Origin: Cunninghamia lanceolata
Lineage: Eukaryota; Streptophyta; Pinopsida; Cupressales; Cupressaceae
Reading direction: 5' to 3'
DNA length: 64,000 bases
Assembly: GCA_027924645.1 (NCBI GenBank)
Contig: BSBN01000047.1
Location: 5,270,001 to 5,334,000 of the forward strand
Made by a program: the position numbers and the translations under genes
In this document: positions 20,087 through 31,560 of the stretch, piece by piece
How positions within the stretch are numbered: position 1 is the stretch's first letter
How the letters are laid out: each line of letters starts with the position of its first letter
The notes under the pieces: generated by a model
Seen by the model: the letters and a program-made list of their open reading frames with translations, nothing else
Databases searched by the model: none
What the model was told of the DNA's origin: nothing

Positions 20087-23000
20087 TTATCCTTTAAGTT
20101 CCTCATCTTCATCATCCAGAGCATCAGGATCATCACTTCCCGAATCTTCATCATCATGATGACTCTTACTTTGTATATGGACCTACATGGACGTCTGGAT
20201 GTTCTCATAGGATTGTACTATTTTCTCTACTTCCCCGCCATCTTGAGTTCTTGCTTTGATGATGGCATGCTTGTGCATCTAGTATTTGTCTCAGAGAGTC
20301 TCTAATTTATTCCTTCTGTTGTTCAGTGTTTCATTATAACTCTCCACTCTGACCTTGATCCTCATGATCTTATCCAGCAATTCTTCTGTTAGGTAGTTTA
20401 GAGGATCATCAGCTACCTGCTGGAAATTGCTATGTAGAGTTTTAATGGCAAACTCCTCATCTTGATTTTCTATCTTCCCTTCTGTTTTCCCTTCTAAGGT
20501 CTCTAGGACTTGTGCCTCATATGACATCATGTGATTCAACTTCATACCGATGTCTCTTAATTTGCTATTGCGTCTTTGGAGCACATCACATTCAAATCAA
20601 ATGTCTTTGTACCATATATCAATCAAAATGGCAGTATTATTATCCAGTACTTGATTATTTATAAGAATTTGAGGATCAATGCTCCTTATTTCATCTAAAG
20701 AACTCAAGGCTTTTTCTAGTTCAAATGACCTCTTCCTTGTCTCCATCTGTAGCTTATCTACCTTTCTCCTGGAGGTACCTAACGAATTCCACCTCTTCAA
20801 AGAGGCTTTTACCACTTCCTCAGCTCCATCTAGCGCAGATCTCATCCATTTCAACATTATTACTAATTCATGTTTCATAAGGTTCAACTAGTTGACCTCC
20901 TCCTAAGAAATTGTAGTAAATGGAAATGCTCGATCACTTGATGTATCATCAGGGTTAATTAACCCCTTTATATAGGCATGCAGCTGAGCAATGTGCTCTT
21001 TATGCTGCTTATTCTTTTCTTTCTCTCTCTTCGCCCTCTAGGTCAATGAATCAATTATATCTTTACCTTCTTGGCCTTCTTGATCTTCATTGGCAAATCA
21101 CAAATCTACTGTACTAATATGGAATTCATCTAGAGTGATCCTACCTTTTTCTTTGTCAGCTGGAGGAATGGCTATCTATGCAGTCCTCCTGCCCATAACA
21201 AAATCTCTTTTTATTGCAGAAGTTATTCTAGCCTTCCTCTTATGCTTTATTAAGGTTTCTGAAAATAATGTAGATACATTAAATTCTTGTGCCTCTATAC
21301 CTGACTCTGCGCCAATTTCTTTCTCGAGCCACTGAGGAATTTGATCCTTTGATTGTTGGCCTCCATCATCATCATGATGATCACCTTGATCTCTGGTATC
21401 CACCATCATGTTCGATGGGGAAGGTGATTTTCTTATCTCTTCCTCATGATGCTCCTCATGAAGGTGTTCTTTGGGTATATCCTCCTATTGAGGAATTTCT
21501 TTTTCTGGAGGGTGATCCTACTGATCATCTGCATGTTTATCATGATCTTGATCTTTTACTTCCTCCCTGGGTATCTCATCCACTTTAACATTTTCTTTTT
21601 CCTGAGGTATGTTAGTATCTGTGGATGTTATTTTATTTACCTTAGGCTCATCCACCTGATCTACAACTATAATTAGCTCTGAACTTGTGTTAAATACCTC
21701 TTGAGCCTTATGTTCGTCAGGACCTGATATTTTTTTATCTTCTTTGTCCTTTGGTGGGACTTCTACTGCTTTGGTCTCAGCTGATGCATCCTGCTGTTGC
21801 TTATCGACACCTCGAGCTTTGCTCTCTACTTCTTTCTATTTGAGTTCTTTAATATTCTCTGCTTTCTCAGGTGCACCTGCCGTATCCTTAGGTTTTTCAT
21901 CCTCTACATATGTCAAATCTATAGCTGCAGGACTTGTCACCTGATCAACTAAGGCATCCAGCCCTATTTGATGTGCAATGTTTTCCAGGCTCTTTTCCTT
22001 TTCTGACTCTATTTGCTTCCTCTCCCCTAATATTGCCTGGACTGATGGGGTCCCCTGTGGAGTTACCCTGGTGCTAACAGCAAGGGTTTCCATTCTTTGT
22101 GAAGCTACATCCTTCACCACCTCATCATCAGATAGGTCAATTGTCTCATCTAATGAGATTAGACCACTTTGAACTACCTTAGAGGCTTCATTCATTTGTT
22201 CTTCTGCTTGTTCAGTTTTAAACTTTACAATGGTGGGAAGTGGAACGTTATGCTGCAATTCCCTATTGAATACTTCTCCACCTGCCCCTTTTAGCATTAT
22301 AGGGGTTTGTTTTATTTCACCTCTCATTGAAGTTCTTGGTTTCTTAGGTGTAGTTGCTATCGCCTGAGGTGCTTTTCTTTTTCTGGTGAGGAGTTTGACA
22401 TTTTCTTCTTCCTCTTCCAGCTTCTCATTAAGAGGAATATCCTCTTCTATTTGGTTATGTGAGGCTTGACCCTCCTCATATGTTTCAGTAGGTTGTGTAG
22501 GTGGCCTCTAGATCTTTTTAGTTTTTTGTTTATCCATTGGAGGCGGTGCTGATGATGCTAATGCCTGTCCTGATGCTGATGCATCCTCAGTTGGCATTAT
22601 CACTCTTTCAATTATGACCCCTTTTGGTTCGGCATCAATTTTCTTACCTCTTGGAGGTCTCTTTCTTTTCTCAGGAGGTGGTGCTCTCTCTCCTTTAGAC
22701 TTCCTCTTCTCATTCAAGAAATCATCATATTCATCTTCAAAAATCTCCTGTCTTTTCTTCTTATTGTCCACCGTGATGGAAACACCTCTTTTCTTCAGTG
22801 TATCTATCTGGTCATTGACCCATGCTTGGGTCAGTTACAATGTCCTGCTTGTAAATGGATCTAAGGAGATGTCCTCCTACATGGTGAGATCTGGTGCTGA
22901 GATGGTATCATTATATACCTTTTTCTCCTCATATTCATTAGCCATTACCCTTCCATCATCTTTGTTCAATTGTGCTAGGATGAAAATGCAATCAAAGGTC

Positions 23001-24378
23001 TTGATCTAGTTGAGCGTAAGCCTTTGATATCTTCTTCTGGCTTCAGCTTCATCTTCACAATTTGACTAGAAGTCTTCAAGATGTCTTCAATGGATGGGCT
23101 TCCACATGATCCTCTACATCGTCCCATATTGATCATATGATCTTGTCAATGGAAATGGTTAGAAATTCATCATAGTTAGACCAGTTATGGCCTTCTTAAT
23201 ATTCTCAGAATCTAGGCACATATACCCACCCATTGTAACTGGAAACAATACTAGTGGAAGTTTGTTGTTATCTTTGTAAGCATTCAGTATTGTAGAAATT
23301 TGTCTTAAAAATTCCATTAAGACAACTACATCTGTAGGGTATCTTGGGAGCATGAGAGGCTTTTCCTCAAAGCCTTCAATTCTGATGTAAGAGAAAGTTG
23401 CAAATTGAATGAACTAGGCTCCATGCCTGTATATGACTTCCTGAGCTTCCATGCTCAGTCTTTTAGTTCTGTCCTCCTCCATTGTTCTTACTAGATGCAT
23501 AGAGAATGCATCATTCACTAGTTTGTAATCTTGGAGGTAATTTGTTCTTTGCAACTGGGGATGATGATCCCATATATGTGTATCATTTGTTATGCCACCA
23601 ATTCTCCCAACTGTAGTCAATGCATCAAATGTACCCTTGTAGGTACATGAATAAACTATGTATGAGGTCATGTAGAAGGAACAATCTAGACCTCCTAGGT
23701 TCATCAGTTGCTCATCTAGAGCATCACTTATCATCTTAGCCCACATTGGCTTGTTATCTGTGTAAAGGTACATCTGAATGACTGCATACATCCAGTCCTT
23801 AAAACTCCCAGCATCAGGCTGGCCTGTCACTTTGCTGACCAGGGCTATCATGTATTGGTATTCATCGTCAAAGTCAAATTTATGTGTACTGGAAGTTTAG
23901 CTACTGTAGGATAAGGACTATTCTTCACCCTCCATTGGTACATTTCCTTCCTAGCAGTCTTCTTGTTATTCTCATATTCTGCTTCTGATATCTTCAAATC
24001 TATGTTGGCAACCTTCTTGCCCAATGGCGAACTGAATGTAGCAGCAAGACCCTTGATAGATAGATCAGCATATACTCTGTCATGCTTCTCTACCATCCTT
24101 GTCTGAGGGTTATAGTTTCTTGCACATTCAATGACCAGCTCAAGAGTTTCCATGGAATAAGGGAAACCAGCTGCACTCCACATTCCAAATACAAAGACTG
24201 CATCCAGCAAGGTGCTATGATTCTTTTCATTGCTCATTTCAGCTGACCATGCAGCCAGATTTGTATTTCCTTGGTGCGTATCAGTGATGACACCATATTT
24301 AAACTGGACACCTTCGGGTTGAGAAAACATGGGCTTTAGAAATTCTGCCTCTGACTTAGCCAACTTTTTATCCACCAT
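20087..24378 (-). pseudogene. LTR-resident gene of element G, copy in the 3' LTR
   Basis: The start is ATG 24378 (MVDKKLAKSEAEF) in a good plant context, matching 39398 in the other LTR. The N-terminal ~550 residues are globular, with YADLSIKGLAATFSSPLGKK (~24085-24020) and a conserved DWMYAVIQMYLYTDNKPMWAKMI segment. The middle (~22800-21400) is Lys/Glu/Pro-rich with basic runs (KKRQEIFEDEYDD; RKRPPRGKK) that could be nuclear signals. The C-terminal ~400 residues form a coiled coil, ending in an acidic tail (DDEDEELKG, stop 20087-20089). Breaks: frameshift near 23860 and stops including 23414, 22877, 21836, 21485 and 20291, all five also present in the other LTR. No catalytic motif is recognised. 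The PMD-like reading of the N-terminus is a guess. Confidence 0.75.
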
Positions 24379-24383
24379 GGATG

Positions 24384-24568
24384 CTTGCAATTAACAAAAC
24401 TGGTCTTACAAGCATGCATATACGTCATATCTTCATTATTCATCATGCATATGATATTCTTTCAATATCTCATTTATCCCAATATGGATAATATAGAACT
24501 TCAAACCAGAAAACACTATGATACCTGGATATGCAGAACACAACAACAAAAGGGTTTCAATTACTTAC
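24384..24568 (-). other. Candidate 5'-UTR intron of the LTR gene (3' LTR copy)
   Basis: On the minus strand CAG/GTAAGT (donor at 24568) is a perfect plant donor. The acceptor region TTTTGTTAATTGCAAG ends six bases before the ATG. Splicing would join a leader exon, which has stops in the entry frame, to the coding exon. The other LTR keeps the same arrangement with a better acceptor. Confidence 0.5.
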
Positions 24569-24852
24569 CTGATGCGTTTATCCTCTTAATTATGTTGATA
24601 ACTGTATGAAAGGAATTCAAATACCCGCAATGTTCACGTATCCCATTCTAGTACAAGCTATATGTGTTTGCAGGTAGTCGTATGAGGGTTTGAAAGCACG
24701 GAGCTTTGTAAAAACTTGTTTTATTGCAAGATAAGTGCAAAAATGACCATGAATTCACCTTTTAATCTTGTTTCTTGAGTAAGTTAGGGCAAATTAGGGA
24801 AAATTAATTGAAACAACTAAATTTCTGTACGAAACTTCTAGATCTCGCCAGG

Positions 24853-24862
24853 TGTATATATC
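24853..24862 (-). promoter_or_regulatory. TATA box in the element G LTR (3' copy)
   Basis: GATATATACA on the minus strand, ~280 bp upstream of the candidate donor. It is kept at 39886-39896 in the other LTR. It would start transcripts that read the LTR gene first and gag-pol next. Confidence 0.5.
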
Positions 24863-24944
24863 AGGTTTGTAATCGGCGGGAACCACCTACCACATTTATG
24901 GCATTTAATGTTAAGTTGGAAGAGGAGCGGGATGATCTTTGAAG

Positions 24945-25600
24945 ATTAGGTGATATGCTAAATATCAGGTGATATTCAAAATATAACCTTCTATGTGTAA
25001 TATAATCATCCACTCTTGAGCGGGAAAGCCCATGTCGAAACATCGAGTGATGTTGAAAATGTTGGGTGATGCTTAAAACATGATGATCCCCATACCAAAA
25101 TGACCTCCTATTGAAATATCAGGATGATGTCATCAGGATAATGACTTAGTTCAGCGTTGTGTCCCTATGACGTCATCATCATGTTATGTAGGAAGGGTTA
25201 TGTTTGGAAATATACCTCTGCGAGGTAAAAAGGATGGTGACATCATCGTCATGTTCATTTCTTCATTTACCAGGTTTGGATGACGTCACCATGATAATGA
25301 CTCGGTGAGATATTTTGCGACAGGCTGATATTCAAATATCAGGGTGATATTCAGAATATGATCCTCGCAAAATATATGATGTTGTTTGTCGGGTAGATAC
25401 TGATATCACATAAAGTTGACGTCTAGATGTTTGAAGCAAATGATTTTATCAGGTGATAATATTAGATTGGGGTGATCTTTTATAAGATGTAAGAAATATG
25501 ATCCTCCTCTCGGAATATCAGGTTTGACTAGATCTTTAACTCATCATAACTTTTCTTCCCTAAAGAATATCAGGGTGATCCAAAAGGCAAACCTGCATGA
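24945..25600. promoter_or_regulatory. U3 region with AATATCA/TGATATT inverted repeats and TGACGTCA sites
   Basis: AATATCAGGTGATATT (24961-24976) and AATATCAGGGTGATATT (25335-25351) are perfect 7-bp inverted repeats. Half-copies (ATATCAGG, GGTGATAT) recur near 25110, 25460, 25527 and 25568. TGACGTCA, the palindromic core bound by plant bZIP factors, occurs at 25168-25175 and 25281-25288. Their place upstream of the TATA box suggests control elements (inference). Confidence 0.5.
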
Positions 25601-25766
25601 AATTCTATACCTTTTCCAACCATGAGGTTATTGTCATGAAATATTAACTTTGAAAAATTGGCCTCATCATGATGACTTACCTAGTCCCTTTTATGCAGGA
25701 TCATCTGTATTGACTTACTTTTACTAGACCGCTAGCAAGCTGAAAACACAAGCAAAGCCAAACAAC

Positions 25767-26615
25767 AACTTGCCACCAAAGAAAACACCAAAATTCCAAT
25801 GATTCAAATGATGTGAACATATTCTAACATAGCATTCTAGCTCTTTTTAAGCATAAGCATCATAATCTTTCTGAATGATAAAATGTCCTCATGGTAACAA
25901 TGCTAATAAAGGATTAGTAGTGTGCAAATGATTAATTATCCTCATCTTGAAAGCAAGTTGAAAACATGAGTAATTGATGTTAAGCTACATATTTTGGGAT
26001 CATCCCTCATAGCCAACCTGGATAGAGCCTTACTACCAACAGGCGTCTATAGCCCCGGCAAGGTTATCTATACAATCCCCCTAAGTAGAGCCCCACTGCC
26101 AGCAGGCGTCTATAGCCCCAGTAGAGTTACTTAGATGGCCTAATTTTATTATACTTTTGGATTTTTTAACATTTATACTTCATATATCTGATGTCATCAT
26201 GTAAGTTCAGAATGCAAGGTATGGTCACTTGCTATTTTAGGTTGGAGATTGCATTGGTAGCAAGGGAGTCCCTTTAGATTTTTCACTTAACACCTATACT
26301 TATATTTTCAACAAACCCAAGGCTATTAGGTGAGTCATTGTGAAGAAATCACTTTAGTTAGGAAAAGGCACCCTGATGAAAAGATATCACAGACCTGATC
26401 ATAAGTACTTTCTTAAAGTGGGTCACAACCTATATATAAATGTGTTCTCATCACTTGAATCTTAACAATTTTGTTATTTTCTAGGGTGATGAGCTACATC
26501 ATCCTGACTAACCAAAACAAAACTCAACCAAAAAGAAAAGCAAAAACAAAACAAAATACTGTACAAACAACTATACAAATATACATTATGATACAAATGA
26601 CTGACATGAAGCTAC
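25767..26615 (-). other. Element G 3' non-coding region and probable polypurine tract
   Basis: This lies between the integrase stop and the 3' LTR. On the minus strand TTTGGTGGCAAGT (25767-25780) abuts the LTR and is a degenerate version of the usual Ty3 tract. A ~48-bp unit with GGCGTCTATAGCCCC occurs twice (26022-26069, 26084-26131). No coding sequence seen. Confidence 0.5.
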
Positions 26616-27770
26616 TTAGGCTTGGAAATAATGTTTGAGGAACTGTCCATTAACTGGCAATGGAACATCCTCACCTGTCAAATTCTTAAGCCTGAAAGTA
26701 TTGTCTCCTAATATCTCAGAAATTTGGAAGGGACCTATCCATAATTTATCAAACTTACCATGGTCTCCTTTCCTCTCATGGGCTTTATCCCACATCAGGA
26801 CTAAATCGGATATCCTGAAGGCTTTAATTTTGGCTCTCTTGTCAAACCAGCATTTGACAACAGCCTGATGTTTGGCAAACTGATCAATTGCCTGACTTCT
26901 TTTCTCTTCTAGGTGCATCAGCTGAAGTAATCTGACTTCTTGGTTATTGTCTATGCCTAGGTACTCTTGGGCAAACTGCAAGGTAGGAATCTTCAAGTTA
27001 ACAGAGAGGATGGGATCCACCCCATAGACTAAATGATAAGGTGAGTTTCCTAATGCAGCCTTGTTTCTGGTTCTGTCTACCCATAAGGCATATTTTAGAA
27101 GTGTATTCCACTCCCTAGGGTTCTTGTCTACTAACTTCTTTATGATATTCAGCAAATTTTTGTTAGTGGATTCTGCCAATCCATTCCCTTGGGGATAATA
27201 ATTGGATGAGAACTTTAGTATGATCCCATAATCAAAGGCCCAACTTGACAATTTGGTTGAAGCAAAAGTAGAACCATTATCACTTACCAGAGCATAAGGA
27301 ACCCCATACCTGGTGACTATATTATTTTTTAGAAATCTGATGACATCTTCAGCACTACAAGTCTTGTTGTTGACAGCTTCAGTCCTCCTCGTACAATAAT
27401 TAGTAATTGTTAAAATGTACCTGTGGCCTAAAGATGATGGAGGATTAATAGGTCCTATGAAATCCATGCCCCATTGTGCAAATGGGGGCATTTCCATCAC
27501 TGGTTGCAAAGGTTGTGCAGCATATCTCTCTCTGTTGGTAGTTACCTGACATACATGATAGCATTTAATGTGCTCAGCAGTATCCTTAAAAATTGTGGGC
27601 CAATAATATCCTGCTCTGAGGATAGCATGTGTTGTAGCCAAGGATGAGCCATGTGCTATACCAAACTTGTCATGTAATTCTGATAAAACTTTGCTTGATT
27701 CTGGCTTTTCTAAGCATCTCAAGTATATTCCTTCATAATTCTTCTTGAAGAGAACTCCTGCTTTCATCAT
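26616..27770 (-). CDS. Element G integrase (open, catalytic residues kept)
   Basis: 384 uninterrupted codons of the pol polyprotein. The zinc-binding HHCC is seen as ELHDKFGIAHG, ATTHAILRAGYYWP and CYHVCQ. The DDE core is complete: WGMDFIGPI (~27470), VSDNGSTF (~27285), GNGLAESTNKN (~27185). A GPF-type C-terminal module (LWIGPFQISEILGDNTFRLKNL) lies near 26740-26680. It joins the cDNA ends to target DNA, consistent with the clean 5-bp duplication around the element. It is upstream of the 3' LTR and in frame order after RNase H, but a stop at ~27901 separates it from the RNase H, so it would not be made in one piece now. Confidence 0.88.
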   Translation of the reverse strand: MMKAGVLFKKNYEGIYLRCLEKPESSKVLSELHDKFGIAHGSSLATTHAILRAGYYWPTIFKDTAEHIKCYHVCQVTTNRERYAAQPLQPVMEMPPFAQWGMDFIGPINPPSSLGHRYILTITNYCTRRTEAVNNKTCSAEDVIRFLKNNIVTRYGVPYALVSDNGSTFASTKLSSWAFDYGIILKFSSNYYPQGNGLAESTNKNLLNIIKKLVDKNPREWNTLLKYALWVDRTRNKAALGNSPYHLVYGVDPILSVNLKIPTLQFAQEYLGIDNNQEVRLLQLMHLEEKRSQAIDQFAKHQAVVKCWFDKRAKIKAFRISDLVLMWDKAHERKGDHGKFDKLWIGPFQISEILGDNTFRLKNLTGEDVPLPVNGQFLKHYFQA

Positions 27771-27902
27771 GTACTTATGGGACTTTATTTTCAGGGCTCT
27801 TCTTTGTGAAGCCTGCAGTCTTGGAGGACATCTTCCAGTAATTAGGATGTGTCTGATATCTAAATACCACTCTTCATTGTCCTTAGCATTGATAACATAC
27901 TG

Positions 27903-29585
27903 CTAACTCACTATGTTTGGATCAATTTTTGATATCATTTGGCTTAGAGCTTGTCCTCTTACCAGTTTCATAGGTGTAATTTCCATGTCATATTCTTGTA
28001 AAACTGTGATCCACTTAGCCCTTTTTTCACCAGGCTCACTTTGCATTAACAACATCTTCACTGCTGCATCAGGTACCACAACAATCACTTTGCTTCTCAA
28101 GATATAATGCCTGAATTTCTTTACTGCTCTGACCAAAGCAAGTGCTTGCCTTTCAACATCTACATACTTGAGTTCTGTATCTCGTAATGGACAGCTCATG
28201 AATGCTATAGGTTTCTCTTCTTTTTCTTTATTCCTTTGTGTTAGCACTGCTACAGAGGTATGCTCTGAAGCAAATGAATAAATATAGAAGTCTCTAGTGT
28301 AATCTAGACCAATGAGGACAGGAGCATCAGAAATAGCTTTCTTTATGTCTTCAAAGGCTGCTCTAGCTTCTGATGTCCACTCAATCTGTGCATCCTTTTT
28401 TAGCATAGCATTTAAAGGTCTGACTATCTCTGCAAAGCCAGTGATGAACTTCCTGACAAAATTTATCTTACCAAAGTAAGATTTTATCTCTTTCTTGCTT
28501 CCAGGAAGCTGTATTTTCATAATGGACTCCACCCTGTCAGGATCAATGATAATCCCATTTTCTGTAATCAAGTGGCCTAGCAACTTTCCTGTTGTTACCC
28601 CAAATATGCATTTCTTGGGGTTCAGGGATATCCCATACTATTCACATTTTTTCAGCACATTTCTGATATTTGCTACATGGTTTCCTCTATCTTTAGAGAA
28701 TACTGTTAAGTCATCCATGTATATGACTATGCATTTTCCTATTAATCCTCTGAAGGCTATGTCCATTGCTCACTGGAATGTTGCTCCAGCATTTATCAGC
28801 CCAAATGGCATACGTCTATAAGCAAATATCCCCCACTTTGTGGTGAAAGCAGTTTTCAGTCTGTCAATTTTGTCAACCATGACTTGGTTGTAGCTTGAGA
28901 AGCCATCTAGAAAGGACATCATCTTGGCACCATTAACAATCTGTAGGACTTCATCTAAGGAGGGTAAAGGATAATTGTCCTTCTCTGATACTCTACTCAG
29001 GTTCCTGTAGTCTACACACAACCTGATGTCTCCATTCTTTTTTCTCACTAGTACTAGATTAGCTACCCAAGTGGAGTGCCTCACAGGAAATATGATCCTG
29101 GCATTAAACAGCTTCTTGACTTCTTCAAAAATTATTGGTTCAAGCAAAGCATTGAGAAGCCTTTGCTTCTGTCTGAAAGGTTTAGCATCTAGCTTGAGAG
29201 GTATAGTGTGAGTTATGACTGATGTGTCATATGTTTTCAACTCATCATAAGTCCATGCAATAACATGTATGTAATCTTTAAGGGCCTGAGTTATTCCTTC
29301 TAACTCTTCTGGTGTGCAAACCTTACCAATCAAGACATTTCTCTTGTCATCATTTTGTCCAATATTCACTTGTGAATACTGTCCTCCATCAACTTTAGGA
29401 AGATCCTTCTATTTTAACATGTTATCCAGGTCAAATGCTCTTTCTAATTCAATCATTCCTTTGGGAATCTTATTGCTGGGTAACTCTAATATTTCTTCAT
29501 CTTCCCAGACATGCTCTTATACATTGTTCTCATCTATGATCTGGGCATCAAATATATCCCTATTAGAGATAAAATCCAGGATATG
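27903..29585 (-). pseudogene. Element G reverse transcriptase and RNase H
   Basis: The RT begins with HTIPLKLDAKPFRQKQRLL (~29210) and continues with VRKKNGDIRLCVDYRNLS, FLDGFSSYNQV, AYRRMPFGLINAGATF and the catalytic YMDDLTVFSKD (~28715). The thumb and RNase H follow (GKINFVRKFI; DFYIYSFASEHTSVAVL; ELKYVDVERQALALV). Single-base stops occur near 29583, 29520, 29412, 28770 (TGA for Arg), 28638 and 27903. Apart from these the frame is open and motifs are intact, so inactivation is recent in domain terms. The product copies element RNA into DNA. Confidence 0.88.
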
Positions 29586-30200
29586 TTAATCATCATCAAA
29601 CACTTGGAGATTAGTAACATTATCAGGTACTGATGGCACTAATAATACCAGCTCTACTAAAAATCTCTTTAGGCCTAATATGGACAAGGGCTCTAATGTA
29701 CTGGCGGCCTGTACTAAGGCATATGCCCTATGGTTCTGTTCTCTAGGTACGTGGGTGATATTAAATGCATCAAAGTCTTCAATCAAATCCCACACTCTGT
29801 GTCTATAATTTGACAATTTCTTATAGTTGCAAGAGTAAATTCCTCTTACCTATCTGACAACTAATTCTGAGTCTCCAAAGACATGCAAAATTTTTACCTT
29901 CTTCTTGAGAAAAAATAGTATCCCATGAATCAGAGCTTCATACTTTGTCACATTGTTAGTGCAGGGGAACTGTAATCTGTAGGCTGCTAGGTAGGACTTC
30001 CCAGATGGGTCAATGAGATCAATTCCTACTCCAGCACCTTGTTTAGACTTGGATCCATCAAATCTAAGGATCCATGGTTTATCTTTAGTAGGATACTTAG
30101 CTGAGCTTTCTCTCTTTTTTGCAGCTCTGGCAGCTGCTCCACCGAATATCCACTTTAATTTAGAAATTTCAACATTCTTAGACTTCATCTTTATTTTCTT
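29586..30200 (-). pseudogene. Archaeal-type RNase H placed before RT in element G
   Basis: ILRFDGSKSKQGAGVGI (~30065), TKYEALIHGI (~29945), FGDSELVVR (~29865) and PREQNHRAYAL (~29735) follow the aRNH pattern. Three acidic positions are kept; the last, usually Asp in HRADAL, is Tyr. One stop lies at 29850 (TAG for Gln). In the Tat-like element at 1-2906 the same kind of domain sits after the RT and RNase H; here it lies before RT, downstream of the protease and zinc-like modules. Confidence 0.75.
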
Positions 30201-30249
30201 CTGCGAAGCTGATTCTTCTTCTTTCTTTTCAACATTAGAAAGATGATCT

Positions 30250-30840
30250 TTTGAACTAGGCACTAAGTGTGTCTTTAAAATATGTAAGCATAGTGAACAA
30301 GTAGTTTCTAAGTGAGGTGACTCATGCAACCTACACCATCCTTCAGTCAGTGCATCTTGTGGAGGCTTCTCATATCTTATCATCTTTTTAATTTCCTCTG
30401 ATAAAAACTTCTCAAATCTGGTCAAATTACTACCTCCATCTTCATCAGACAGTTCATAATCTGACTCCATCAAACAATCACTCCCTGGGGTGATCTTCTC
30501 TTTCTTCTTAACATTGCAAACCAGAATTTCTTCTGTCTTCTAGATAAAATCTTCATTCTGACTCACATCTTCTCCTATTCTTGTAGCAGATGAATAAGAG
30601 TCAGTATCGTCATCATCACTAGATGCAGAACTTACCTTAGCTGGTGATGATGCCTCATTACATGTTTGTTCCAGCTTCATCATATCTAAGCATGTTTCAC
30701 AAGTTTTCTCTGAATGTGCCTCTTCATGTAATCTGCACCAACCATCAATCAAAACGTCATGAATAGGTATATTTAACAATTGGCAATGTTTTACCTGCTT
30801 GGACAGGTGCATCTCAAAATTTCTGAAGTGATCTATTTCA
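30250..30840 (-). CDS. Duplicated Cys/His module (WCRLHE..H..TC..C) in element G polyprotein
   Basis: Two related ~55-residue modules lie in tandem between protease and aRNH. Each has an amphipathic lead (NFEMHLSKQVKHC and RFEKFLSEEIKKM), a spacer, then W-C-R-L-H-E with a following His and T-C-x2-C-L. Module 1 spans ~30830-30670 and module 2 ~30425-30260. The C/H spacing (C-x2-H-x3-H-x4-C-x2-C) could bind zinc. A stop at ~30540 and acidic linkers separate them. The gag of this element lacks a CCHC knuckle, so these may supply nucleic-acid binding (inference). I do not recognise a named family. Confidence 0.6.
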
Positions 30841-31181
30841 TTCTCATTCTCAAAATTACTATCAGGTTCTACAGTCGTTATGTCCTCCTGTTGATCATCA
30901 TTATGATGATGAAAATCAAACATCGGGATCTCTTCTATCCTGACAGTCTGCGGTCTAATGGCATAAACTCTGGGTTCAACATTCATGTACATGATCTCGT
31001 TTGTTTTGTTATACTCGGTGATCATGTGCTTCATTCTTGGTTCAGCATCTACCCTTATTTGATTAGGTATCCCTTTCCAAGGTAACCACATGTGACTGAA
31101 GTCAGTAGACATATATCCATTGAGAGTTTTAGACCAGTCCCTGCTAAGTAACATTCCATATGTATCAAGTATGTCTACTAC

Positions 31182-31560
31182 CTAGATGTCAATATAGTAC
31201 TGAATCCTAGGGTCTGATGCCAACTGCATGTGAATGTGAGTCAACTCCCCTACTACACTCACTCCTATTTTATCTAGCTGTGTCACCTTCTTTAGGGATT
31301 TGGCAGGATGTAGTCCTAAAGCATTACATATAGACAGGGGCATGACATTTGTAGATGCACCTGAATCTACCAAACAGTTGTGTAAATTCTTACTAAACAT
31401 CCTTATAGTATAGAGGAAAGGTGGTGACTCGCTTTTGTCCCTGTACAAGGTCATGTGGGAGGTTTCTGCAGCTTGGACATTAGCTGGCACTTTATATTTG
31501 ACAGTGTTATCTTTAGCAGCATGATCTCTATTGCTAGGCTGACCTTAGGGATAACTATCC
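31182..31560 (-). pseudogene. Element G protease
   Basis: CLVDSGASTNVMPLSICNALGL (~31375-31310) is a retropepsin active site with intact Asp-Ser-Gly, and a hydrophobic C-terminal strand follows (GVSVVGELTHIHMQL). The frame stops at 31182 (TAG for Gln or Trp) and at ~31547. It would cut the gag-pol polyprotein. Confidence 0.8.

Larger units (their letters stand above)
19063..25766 (-). repeat. 3' LTR of element G (~6.7 kb)
   Basis: It matches 34087-40792 throughout with substitutions and small indels. In element orientation it runs from 25766 (TGTTGTTTGG) to 19063 (ACCAACA). Contents: a regulatory-looking first 900 bases (25766-24870), TATA box at 24853, leader with intron, gene (24378-20087), and ~1 kb of AT-rich tail. 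Confidence 0.9.

Noticed and set aside
22614..23009. 131-codon + strand ORF opposite the LTR gene (also 37627-38040, 137 codons)
   Set aside because: Exactly antisense to the Lys/Pro-rich middle of the LTR gene in both copies; codon pattern and repeats are explained by the minus-strand gene.
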